Shown: positions 22,801-29,630 of the stretch, in pieces
Position numbering within the stretch: the stretch's first letter is position 1
How the letters are laid out: each line of letters begins with the position of its first letter
Assembly (NCBI GenBank): GCA_017302215.1
Contig: JAFLDX010000004.1
Coordinates: forward strand, 6,611 to 48,288
Direction: 5' to 3'
DNA length: 41,678 nt
Source: Lysobacterales bacterium
GTDB lineage: Bacteria > Pseudomonadota > Gammaproteobacteria > Xanthomonadales > Rhodanobacteraceae
Program-made: the position numbers and the translations under genes
The notes under the pieces: model-generated
Databases searched by the model: none
Told to the model about the DNA's origin: nothing
What the model saw: only the letters and a program-made list of their open reading frames with translations

Positions 22801-25800
22801 CAGTGCAACCACGACTCGGCTTCGATCGCTGCGGTTCGCTCCGACCGAACTTACGATGCGTTGAACCGCCTGCTCGACACGACGTTCGCCGATGGCAGTC
22901 CCTCGATCCACCGCACCTATTGGCCGGACGGGCAGCCGAAAACGGTGCGCACGACAAGCGCGGTCGACGGCGACTCGACAGCCTGGAGCTACGAGTACAA
23001 CGCGAGGCGACTTCTGCAGAGCGAGACGCTAGCCGTCGATGGTGCAACCTACACCTTGACCCACAGCTACAGCGCCAACGGTCACCCGAAGAAGATCGTC
23101 TATCCGGACCTCGTGGAAGTCGACTACGCGCCCGATGCACTCGGACGCCCGACGCAGGCCGCGAACACGCTGAAGTCGTACGCGACCAATGTCACCTACG
23201 GGCCGCACGGCGGCATGGTCGGATTCACCTACGGCAACGGCATCGTCCGCACCCTCGAGGTCAATGCGCGCGGCCTGCCGAAGCGCAGTCATGACGTGGG
23301 CGTGCTCGACGACACGTACGGCTTCGACGAGAACGCGAATGTCTCATCGACCGCCGACGCGATCGAGGGTGCATCGCGGACCATGCAGTACGACGATCTC
23401 GATCGTCTGGAATCCGTCGCCGTGTCGCGACGCGCACCCTGGCAGCCAGCATCGTACGTCTACGATGCAATAGACAATATCCGCACGAGCACCGTCGGCG
23501 GCCGAGCGTATACCCACGCCTATGACGGCTCCAACCGGCTGCAGTCGCTCGATGTGGCGGGTGTCCCCGAACTCGTCTACGCCTACGAACGCGGCAACCT
23601 GTCACGCCGTGGCCAGCAGACCTTCGTGTTCGACCAGGCGAACCGCATGGTCAGCAAGAGTGGCGAGTCGGCATCGACGAACGAGCGCTATGCCTACGAT
23701 GGCCATGGCCGGCGCGTGAAGATCGTCAGGACCGCATCCGGCGCCACGCGTCACACGATCTACACCCTCGACGGCCAGCTACGCTTCGAGGTCGATCTCG
23801 CACGCGACAGCATGACCGACTTCATCTCGTTGGGCGGCAGCCTGCTCGCGCGCGAAGAATCCTCCGCACAGCAAGCACCGGCCGCTCCGGTGGTCACGGC
23901 GCCGACCGACAGCGCGACGGGCCATTACACGGTTTCCTGGACCGTCGTCGACGGCGCCGCAACCTATGTGCTGGAGGAACGGCAGGGCGCGGCCGGATGG
24001 TATGACCTCTACAGCGGGCCCGGGAACACCCTGCCGCTCACGCGCGGAAACGGCACTTACCAATACCGCGCGAGGGCGTGCAACGCGAGTGACTGCGGCA
24101 TGCCTGGTGCAGCGGCCACCACGATCGTGGCGGGCGTGACGCCTCCGGCGCCGCCGTCCAACCTGGTGGTGCCTTCGCCGAGCTACACAGGCAACTATGA
24201 ATTGCGCTGGCCGGCATCCGCGTTGACCGATCGATATCAGGTTTTCGAGAAGTTGAACGGAGTCGAGTGGTCGCCGACGCCGATCCACGAGGGGCCCGAT
24301 ACGACGCTCAGGATCAATGCACGTCCAACGGGAGCGCATTCGTACCGGGTCGTGGCGTGCGGAACGGGGTGCGGAGCACCGGGCATCGAGCGGACCGTCT
24401 ACGTGCGGATTCCGCAGATGCCGGTTCCGGCAGCGCCGGTCCTCACCGTCCCGTCGTCGAACTCGACCGGAACGTATGTCGCCAGCTGGACCACGGTGGC
24501 CGGTGCGACGACGTACGTGCTGCAGGAAATGCAGCCGGATGACTGGAACTGGCGAAACGTCTATCAGGGCGGCCAGCGCGCGTGGACGCTCGTCCGTCCG
24601 AACGGGACGTACCGCTATCAGGTGCGTTCGTGCAACACGGCTGGCGAGTGCGGTGATTACGGCCCCGTTTCGACCATCGTGGTCGGCGTCGCCGGCCAGC
24701 TCGCGCCCCCGGTTCCCTTGGGCATCGCCCCAGGCACCAGTCTCGACGGAAACGCCACGGTCACATGGGGAGCCGTCGGTGGCGCGACGCGCTACGAGCT
24801 CGACTGGAACCCGAACGCCGCCGGCTGGTCCCAGCGCTACTCGGGTTCGCTGCTCAGGAAGACGGAGCAGTCGCTCGCCAACGGCGAGTACCGCTATCGC
24901 GCGCGCGCATGCGATGCGCAGCAGTGCGGCGACTGGACCGGTGAGTCCGTGCTGATCGTGTCGCAGGGATCGCAGGCGCCGCCTGCGGTCACCTCCATGA
25001 CGGTTTCCCCGAATCCGAGCCTGGACGGCACGTTCACCGTTTCATGGGCAGCCTCACCCGGTGCGACGCACTACAACCTTGAGGAGCGCCTGCGCGTCGG
25101 CGCCAACGGCGGCGAATGGACCTATCCGACGGCATCGAGCCAGACCGCGACATCGCGCACCTTCATCGGGCGCGGCAACGGCAACTACGACTACCGGATC
25201 CGTGCGTGCAAGACCGGTGCGATGCCGTCGTGCAGCAACTACGGCGCGACGGCGAGCGTGCAGGTGCAGCGACCGGGCGGCATCGACGCGCCGACATCGA
25301 TCACCGGTCCGAGTGGGTGCATGACAGTCGGCGCAGGCGAGACCGTCTCTTTCACGATCGGATGGTCCGCCGTGGTGGGCGCGACACGCTACGAGCTCGA
25401 GGAATCCGACGACCGGAACGGTCCGATCTCGGTTCTGGCAGCCGCTGGAACTACCCTGACGCTCGAGCGCAACACACGCAGGAATCGCGAGATCAACTAT
25501 CTATACCGCGCACGCGCGTGCAACGCATCGACCTGTTCCGAATGGCGCGGCACGGCGGTTGCCTGCCTCGTCATGCCCGGGACTCCGCGCAGCGTGATCA
25601 ACCAGGTGCGCTTCCTGCACACCGACGCCCTCGGCAGTCCCGTGGCGGAAACCGACGAAGGCGGCGCCGTCGTCAAGCGCACGTACTACGAAAGCTACGG
25701 CGCCCCGGTCGGCGGCCTCTACGCCGATGGCCCCGGCTTCACCGGCCATGTGACCGATTCGTCCAGTGGCCTCAGCTACATGCAGCAGCGCTACTATGAC

Positions 25801-26430
25801 CCCCTCGCGGGCCGCTTCCTGAGCCTCGACCCCGTCGTCACCGACGCCAACACGGGAGGTGGATTCAACCGCTACTGGTACGCCAACAACAATCCGCACA
25901 GGTTCACGGATCCGGATGGGCGAAATCCGCTAAACCCATTGGACGCCTACGATTTTGCTAAAGATGTTGGCGGGCTAATCGTAGCGGAAATCTGCTATGT
26001 CGCGGCTGTGATTAATGACGATGCAGCAGTCGCTGACCTTGCATTGGAGGATATGCGCAGCAAGGTTTTCGATGCGACCGCAAGCACAGTGGGTTTCATT
26101 ACTACTGGCGGGAAACAGGTAAAGGCAATTGCAGCCGCTGCAAATTCATCGAGCGATGTCAAGAAAGCGACTGGCGCTTACACCGTAACGCACGAGAGTG
26201 GGATAAAGTATCATGGAAAGGGGGGTGAGAGAAGAATGGAGGCGTCTGCGCGAAGAAATGAACAGCAGTACGCGGATCCCGTGGTGAAGAAGGAGCATAC
26301 GTCGATTACCGATGCACGACAGGCATTTATGGAAGAGGCAAGAAGGATTGCTGCCGATGGAGGGCCTGGTAAGGGTAACTATAATAAAATCAACTCTCCG
26401 GGAAAGAAGTATCTTGAAGAAGACGGGTGA
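19897..26430 (+). CDS. RHS/YD-repeat toxin delivery protein with FN3-like insert and C-terminal nuclease-like tip
   Basis: This 2177-residue polymorphic toxin has a signal peptide at residues 1 to about 25 (VLRVAAALFILLAGARAEAQ), preceded by AAGGAGG at 19885-19891. Residues about 40-1325 carry YD-type repeats (for example YEYNARRLLQSE, YVYDAIDNIRTSTV, YAYDGHGRRVKIV), which build the shell that encloses the toxin. Residues about 1327-1900 hold six FN3-like domains, each ending in a Cys pair. The RHS core lies at about 1905-2008 (HTDALGSPVAET, YMQQRYYDPLAGRFLSLDP, NPHRFTDPDG). The last 169 residues are a different, lower-G+C tip. Its end has YTVTHESG and KYHGKG near 2095-2109, a following Arg, then FMEEARRI and NYNKINSPGKKYL. 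This spacing fits a GIY-YIG-type nuclease fold (inference). The signal peptide implies export to the periplasm first. The RraB-like gene downstream is the likely immunity gene. Confidence 0.92.
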   Translation: MPRATVLRVAAALFILLAGARAEAQISFQEQYAKIVNGGESISAVDVGVFGENVSLATGATEFSATDVSLPGNDALPVAFGRRRNLDVAGVHPRFLLGDWDIDVPYIEGLYGEGQGWVNTSVKATKRCGGPLSASEMAPPGLFVGSYGAITPRQFWQGIHLHAKAGDRQEILRRSSAVATPSDGRTYPYISSGFWQFACTSSLASGQPGDGFIARAPNGFIYTFDWMVVAAAPSVLWPHARGNFEVRRERVRLYPTRIEDRHGNWVDYHWTGNRLTAIEARDGRRLDFEYDPTPGVTRIVAVRDNSSPVRAWHYAYTGASLTSVTLPDGSAWGLDFTEIGIGAVSYDTNTTNLGYDIALPCNWMRKLLANEHEVRIDHPSGARGRFTFDVRRHGRANVESVCFDNGTDQRTHFPETPARYDTWSLTRKRIEGPGLPGSQNHPETTPYTWSYAYATPVGNFTTSPCSGGCPITKKTTIQAPDGSVTEHVFGIEFAGNDGKLLSTRVVAGGREMRRESYEYVQAGDVVPFPAVIGVSAQLYLNDSFVGERLQPQKKREIVQAGVTYSATTTAFDTWAYPSSVLRESPYGSKTEVTAYEHNTGKWVLGQKLSTTVDGLVASQTDYDPVTALPMRAYAFGKLLNSAEYYVANGENGALKSITDGNGKTTQFLDYHRGIARLVKLPTGHQQSAEVNNYGAITRITDELGNDRWFDYRPDGRLLRIRYPTGDHVAWNAREFDFSPAGAEFGLPAGHWTQTVTHGSAKKTTVFDALWRPVLEQQEDTARGDVHLTVQRYDDAGRKTFASYPRGSLCSTCSLYSVSSGTASSYDALGRLSGTSQTSELGPLTTVIRYADSGFNKTVTNNRGKSTTTHYLAFDEPVENWPVRIIMPESVVIEIDRDSFGKPRSITRSGSRQSDGTSLPVSATRSYVYDPYQQLCKTIEPEVGATAIGYDGAGNVSWTATGLNLPNAYQCNHDSASIAAVRSDRTYDALNRLLDTTFADGSPSIHRTYWPDGQPKTVRTTSAVDGDSTAWSYEYNARRLLQSETLAVDGATYTLTHSYSANGHPKKIVYPDLVEVDYAPDALGRPTQAANTLKSYATNVTYGPHGGMVGFTYGNGIVRTLEVNARGLPKRSHDVGVLDDTYGFDENANVSSTADAIEGASRTMQYDDLDRLESVAVSRRAPWQPASYVYDAIDNIRTSTVGGRAYTHAYDGSNRLQSLDVAGVPELVYAYERGNLSRRGQQTFVFDQANRMVSKSGESASTNERYAYDGHGRRVKIVRTASGATRHTIYTLDGQLRFEVDLARDSMTDFISLGGSLLAREESSAQQAPAAPVVTAPTDSATGHYTVSWTVVDGAATYVLEERQGAAGWYDLYSGPGNTLPLTRGNGTYQYRARACNASDCGMPGAAATTIVAGVTPPAPPSNLVVPSPSYTGNYELRWPASALTDRYQVFEKLNGVEWSPTPIHEGPDTTLRINARPTGAHSYRVVACGTGCGAPGIERTVYVRIPQMPVPAAPVLTVPSSNSTGTYVASWTTVAGATTYVLQEMQPDDWNWRNVYQGGQRAWTLVRPNGTYRYQVRSCNTAGECGDYGPVSTIVVGVAGQLAPPVPLGIAPGTSLDGNATVTWGAVGGATRYELDWNPNAAGWSQRYSGSLLRKTEQSLANGEYRYRARACDAQQCGDWTGESVLIVSQGSQAPPAVTSMTVSPNPSLDGTFTVSWAASPGATHYNLEERLRVGANGGEWTYPTASSQTATSRTFIGRGNGNYDYRIRACKTGAMPSCSNYGATASVQVQRPGGIDAPTSITGPSGCMTVGAGETVSFTIGWSAVVGATRYELEESDDRNGPISVLAAAGTTLTLERNTRRNREINYLYRARACNASTCSEWRGTAVACLVMPGTPRSVINQVRFLHTDALGSPVAETDEGGAVVKRTYYESYGAPVGGLYADGPGFTGHVTDSSSGLSYMQQRYYDPLAGRFLSLDPVVTDANTGGGFNRYWYANNNPHRFTDPDGRNPLNPLDAYDFAKDVGGLIVAEICYVAAVINDDAAVADLALEDMRSKVFDATASTVGFITTGGKQVKAIAAAANSSSDVKKATGAYTVTHESGIKYHGKGGERRMEASARRNEQQYADPVVKKEHTSITDARQAFMEEARRIAADGGPGKGNYNKINSPGKKYLEEDG

Positions 26431-26451
26431 AGTGCAACTTGGGAGACGAGA

Positions 26452-26808
26452 GTGGATCAGCACGAAATTCCGGATGATGAGAACGGTTGCGTTCTCAAGA
26501 GGATGATTGCTTCTGGAGACGACATTACTATTCCAAGGAAAGTCAACTTCTCAGTAGTTTTTCCAGACGAGGCGTCGGCGAGAGTGTTTCGTGAGATAGT
26601 ACTCGTTATGTGGGATGATGTGGATATTTACTTCTCAGACGTCGTTTGTGAGTTACCATGGGACGTAACCGTTTCCGTGTTTATGGCACCTAGCCATCGC
26701 GAAATAACGGATGTCGAGTCTTGTTTGGGTGAGCAAGCTGCGAAGCTGGGCGGTCGAAATGATGGATGGGGCTGTTTCGAACGCTCTGCGGAGAGCCAAA
26801 TCAATTGA
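26452..26808 (+). CDS. RraB-family protein, candidate immunity protein for the RHS toxin
   Basis: This is a 118-residue acidic, cytoplasmic protein of the RraB (regulator of RNase E activity B) fold family. It opens with the short-RraB pattern DDENGCVLKRMIASGDDIT, continues with VNFSVVFPDEASARVF, and ends with LGEQAAKLGGRNDGWGCFE; the GG-x-x-DGWG end is the strongest family hallmark. The start is GTG at 26452 with GGGAGACGAG just upstream, only 21 bases after the RHS stop codon. It shares the low G+C of the RHS tip (28 of 60 bases G or C at 26521-26580, against 42 of 60 at 22021-22080). Position, size and shared composition argue that it is the cognate immunity protein. A role in RNase E control is possible but less likely in this setting. 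Confidence 0.8.
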   Translation: MDQHEIPDDENGCVLKRMIASGDDITIPRKVNFSVVFPDEASARVFREIVLVMWDDVDIYFSDVVCELPWDVTVSVFMAPSHREITDVESCLGEQAAKLGGRNDGWGCFERSAESQIN

Positions 26809-26884
26809 CTTGCGCGGAGCATGCGGCGCGGCGGATGCAATCTACAATGTGAACCGTACTGCTTAGTCTCAACTTCCAAGTCCA

Positions 26885-26907
26885 ACACCCTAGATCAGAT
26901 AGGGTGT
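26885..26907 (+). promoter_or_regulatory. Hairpin covering the IS30 transposase ribosome site
   Basis: ACACCCTA (26885-26892) pairs perfectly with TAGGGTGT (26900-26907) around a 7-base loop. The only purine-rich ribosome-site candidate, AGGGTG at 26901-26906, lies inside the 3' arm, five bases before the transposase ATG at 26912. The left inverted repeat overlaps the 5' arm. A transcript that reads in from outside would therefore fold over the start site, a known way for insertion sequences to avoid activation by read-through. This is an inference from structure. Confidence 0.5.
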
Positions 26908-26911
26908 CGCC

Positions 26912-27949
26912 ATGGCAAGACAGTATCAGCATCTGAGCGCAGAGGAACGCGCGGTGATCCAGATCGAGCGCAGGAATGGATTGTCGCTGCGCGCGATCGC
27001 TCGCAGTCTGGATCGGAACAGGTCGACGATTTCGCGCGAGCTCTCGCGCGTAACGAGGTGGAGGTCGAGCCCGGCAGGCGGGTTCGCTACGAGGCCAAGA
27101 CGGCCGGCGTGGCCTATCGCATGCGCCGAGCGCGCAGTGTTCGTCGGCACATGCTCGTGGAAGGCGGTTGGCTTCGCGAACGAGTTGAGGATCATCTGGT
27201 GTACGACCGCTGGTCGCCGCAGCAGATTGCGGCGAGACTTCGGATCATGCACCCGGATGATCCTGCTCGGCATGTCAGCCACGAGACGATCTACGCGGCG
27301 ATCTACGCGCACCCGCGCGGATCGCTGAAGGAGGTGATGGTGGAAGGGCTGAGGCAGGAGAAGCCGAGTCGTGGCCGGCGGCGAACGACGGCAGCCAAGG
27401 GGGGGCGTGCCGGAAGCGCTGCGCATCGTGCATCGCCCCGAGGAGGTCGCCGAGCGCAAGCTTCCGGGACACTGGGAGGGCGATCTCATCAAGGGCGCCT
27501 TCAACCGTTCCTGCGTGGGCACGCTGGTCGAGCGCAAGACGCGCTTCGTCGTGCTGTGCCGGATGGACGGCTGCACCGCCCAGGATGCCTTGGAAGGGTT
27601 CACGCGGCAGATGAAGAAGCTGCCCGCGTTCCTGCGCGAGAGCCTGACCTACGACCGGGGCAGCGAACTCGCCTGTCACGCCGCTCTTTCCAGGCGATTG
27701 AACATCGATATCTGGTTCGCCGACCCGCACGCACCCTGGCAGCGCGGCAGCAACGAGAACACCAACGGATTGCTACACCAGTTCATGCCGAAGGGGTTGG
27801 ACCTGTCGAACGTCAGCCAGGAGGAACTGAATCACGTGGCCAAGCTGCTCAACGGGCGGCCGCGCGAAACGCTCGGCTGGAAGACCCCGGCCGAGATGAT
27901 GGACCTGGAAATCGCTGCTCACGCTCAATGTGTTGCGCTTGATTCTTGA
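26912..27949 (+). pseudogene. IS30-family transposase with two frame changes
   Basis: This is a DDE-type transposase of about 345 residues when repaired. Frame 1 gives the N-terminal helix-turn-helix (HLSAEERAVIQIERRNGLS, LRAIARSLDRNRSTISRELSR). After codon SR at about 27050 the frame changes: skipping two bases (GT) gives SRNEVEVEPG and continues through DRWSPQQIAARL and HVSHETIYAAIY. A run of seven G at 27399-27405 then changes it back; with six G the join reads AAKGGVPEALRIVHRPEEV. The catalytic part is intact in the last frame: HWEGDLIKG (Asp), TYDRGSELA (Asp) and NENTNGLLHQFMPKG (Glu). As written no full-length protein is made. Sequencing error in the G run, or frameshifting, are alternatives to decay. 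Confidence 0.85.
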
Positions 27950-27952
27950 GAC

Positions 27953-28182
27953 CGCCCTGCTGCTCCGTGGTAGATGATGGCGGCGCAGGCCATGTTCTCG
28001 TACACATGCTCGCGCTCGGCATGCAGGTGCCGGTTGCTCAGCAGCCGATCAAACGCCTTCAGCGGGGCGCGCACGCGCTCGGCTCCCGGCCAACTCCTTG
28101 CCACGTCCATCAGCGTCAAGCGGCGCCCCGCAAGCAACGCCTCAACTGCGCGCAACAGCACGCGCGAACGCGTGGCATGCAT
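27953..28182 (-). pseudogene. IS4-family transposase N-terminal remnant, truncated by the IS30 element
   Basis: The minus strand from the ATG at 28182 encodes MHATRSRVLLRAVEALLAG, then RLTLMDVARSW, LKAFDRLLSNRHLHAERE and VYENMACA. This is the N-terminal region of IS4-type transposases (the L-x-x-x-x-x-DRLLGNRxLxxE pattern). After about 75 residues the similarity stops exactly at the right end of the IS30 element. No further transposase sequence is seen on the other side of that element (26809-26865), so this is a fragment and not a simple interruption. The frame is also open upstream to the stop codon of the secreted-protein gene, without recognisable similarity. Confidence 0.75.
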
Positions 28183-28239
28183 GACCTGCGCGCGATCGGA
28201 TGCGCGCCATGTGAATTCCCAGCCGCGGAAAATGCGCGC

Positions 28240-28968
28240 TCACTCCACCTCGAATCGCTGCAACGCCACCGGCATCGTCTCCCCGATCAGCGAGAACAGG
28301 AGGTCGGGGTTGGCGGGTTGCCAGGGGCCGTTGCAGGACTGCAGTGGGGCCCAGTTCGTGCAGCCCGAGCCGAAGCCGTTGCCGGGCTGGCGCCAGACGG
28401 CGGGTTGGTTCGTGACGCCGTCGCGCAGCCAAGGGTTGTAAGTGACGCCCTCGATGCCGTAGTCGAGGCGGTTCGACAGGGCGAGCCAGTAGTGGCCGGG
28501 CGCGAGTTCGCAGGCGGCGGGCAGGGTGATCGTCGCGACTTCGGTCGTCGGGTTCCAGTTGATCGGCAATGCGCTGTACGGGCCGCAGGCGACGTTCGCT
28601 TCGTCGGGCAGGTTGCCGCCCGTGTTGCCGAGGATGCGCACGTTCATCGGCCCGGGGCTGACGACGAGTTTCTGCGTGGCGTTGTAGGCGTTGGCGATCG
28701 TGGTGATCGACGTGATGCGCCAGCCGCCGGCCGGCACGATGAAGTCGTCGGCGATCTCGCTGCTGAAGGCTGCGTTGGCCGGTTCCTGGTCCTGCGCCCA
28801 GAAGCCCCAGCCGCTGTTGTTGCTGGTCTGGTCGTAGAGGGCGGCCGGGATGCCCGCCGTGCTGGCCGGTCGCGCGCCTGCCGCGCGCTGCGTCATCGTC
28901 TGCGCCGATCCGGCGGCCAGGACGGGGGTGGTGGCGCAGGCGAGGACAAGCATAAGCACGGTGCGCAT
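28240..28968 (-). CDS. Secreted protein of unknown function
   Basis: This is a 242-residue exported protein. Residues 1 to about 19 form a signal peptide (MRTVLMLVLACATTPVLAA). The mature part has YDQTSNNSGWGFWAQDQEP, ADDFIVPAGGWRITSITTI, MNVRILGNTGGNLPDE and PGHYWLALSNRLDYG. These suggest a beta-sandwich of the kind found in secreted proteins with choice-of-anchor features. Four Cys (in VACGPYS, AACELAP, SGCTNWA and QSCNGPW) could form two disulfides. It ends in MPVALQRFEVE, a tail pattern unlike the FADGFE tails of the two beta-helix proteins. I recognise no enzymatic motif and give no function. The stop codon is 57 bases from the start of the IS4 remnant. Confidence 0.8.
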   Translation of the reverse strand: MRTVLMLVLACATTPVLAAGSAQTMTQRAAGARPASTAGIPAALYDQTSNNSGWGFWAQDQEPANAAFSSEIADDFIVPAGGWRITSITTIANAYNATQKLVVSPGPMNVRILGNTGGNLPDEANVACGPYSALPINWNPTTEVATITLPAACELAPGHYWLALSNRLDYGIEGVTYNPWLRDGVTNQPAVWRQPGNGFGSGCTNWAPLQSCNGPWQPANPDLLFSLIGETMPVALQRFEVE

Positions 28969-29630
28969 CGGGGTGGCCTATGGGCTGGGGGACGGAAGGA
29001 CTGCATTCTCGCCAGCCGCGGCGCGCGGGACAATGCGACGAAGGGCCGATACGGCGATCTCGCCAAGGCTTGGGTCCCGTCTGCCATGTCCAATGCGGAC
29101 CCTGTCGGACGATTGCTTCCGGCCGGTGCAGTGCCGCATCGGCGCGAGGCACGTCAGTGCAAGCCCCTCACCCGCCTGCCGGCACCCTCTCCCCGTCGTA
29201 GACGGGGAGAGGGGTTCACCGTCGCAGCCTTCATCGCCCGAGTGCGCTGGATCTTCGTTGCGGCTCGCGCGAATCACGTAGCGCGGTCAGTTGTCGGCGT
29301 CGACGCAAGATTCCACACTGCATCGGCGCGAAGCGCGTCAGCGAAAGCCCCTCACCCGCCTGCCGGCACCCTCTCCCCGTCGTGGACGGGGAGAGGGGTT
29401 CATTGGCGCAGCCTTCATCGCCCGGTTGAGCTGAATCTTCGTTGCGGCTCGTGCAAACGGTTGCCCTCGACCTTCGTTGCGACTCGCGCGAATCAAGTCA
29501 CGTGATCAGTCGCCGCGACCTTCCATTGTCCGGGGATCCCGGAAAATGGTGGGCGGTGCTTCAACCGGGCGTGAGGAATGCGATCGATCTTCACCGCGGA
29601 AGATGCGGCGCGGACGCGTCGACGGATCAC
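28969..29630. repeat. Gene-free region with two long direct repeats containing perfect hairpins
   Basis: Two copies of a roughly 140-bp unit start near 29134 and 29318, offset by 184 bases. Each contains CCCTCTCCCCGTC, a 3-base loop and GACGGGGAGAGGG, which is a perfect 13-bp stem (29185-29213 and 29369-29397). After the hairpins, CTTCATCGCCCG and then TTCGTTGCGGCTCGCGCGAA recur; a third, partial copy of the latter is near 29472. Such CCCTCTCCC palindromes are common intergenic repeats in proteobacteria. I see no gene in these 662 bases. The hairpins could also act as bidirectional transcription barriers between rsgA and the secreted-protein gene. Confidence 0.8.

Larger units (their letters stand above)
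26866..27952 (+). mobile_element. IS30-family insertion sequence (about 1.09 kb)
   Basis: The element is defined by imperfect terminal inverted repeats. The left end at 26866-26888 begins GTCTCAA, followed by CAAG and CAACAC at fixed spacing. The right end, read inward from 27952, begins GTCTCAA with CAAG and CAACAC at the same spacing (17 of 23 positions match). The length suits the IS30 family. No target-site duplication is evident at the chosen ends. It lies 58 bases after the RraB-like gene, and its right end abuts an IS4-family remnant. Confidence 0.85.

Noticed and set aside
26452..26808. Housekeeping rraB
   Set aside because: It is shorter than the canonical RNase E regulator, lies 21 bases behind the RHS toxin and shares the foreign composition of the toxin tip, so an immunity role fits better.
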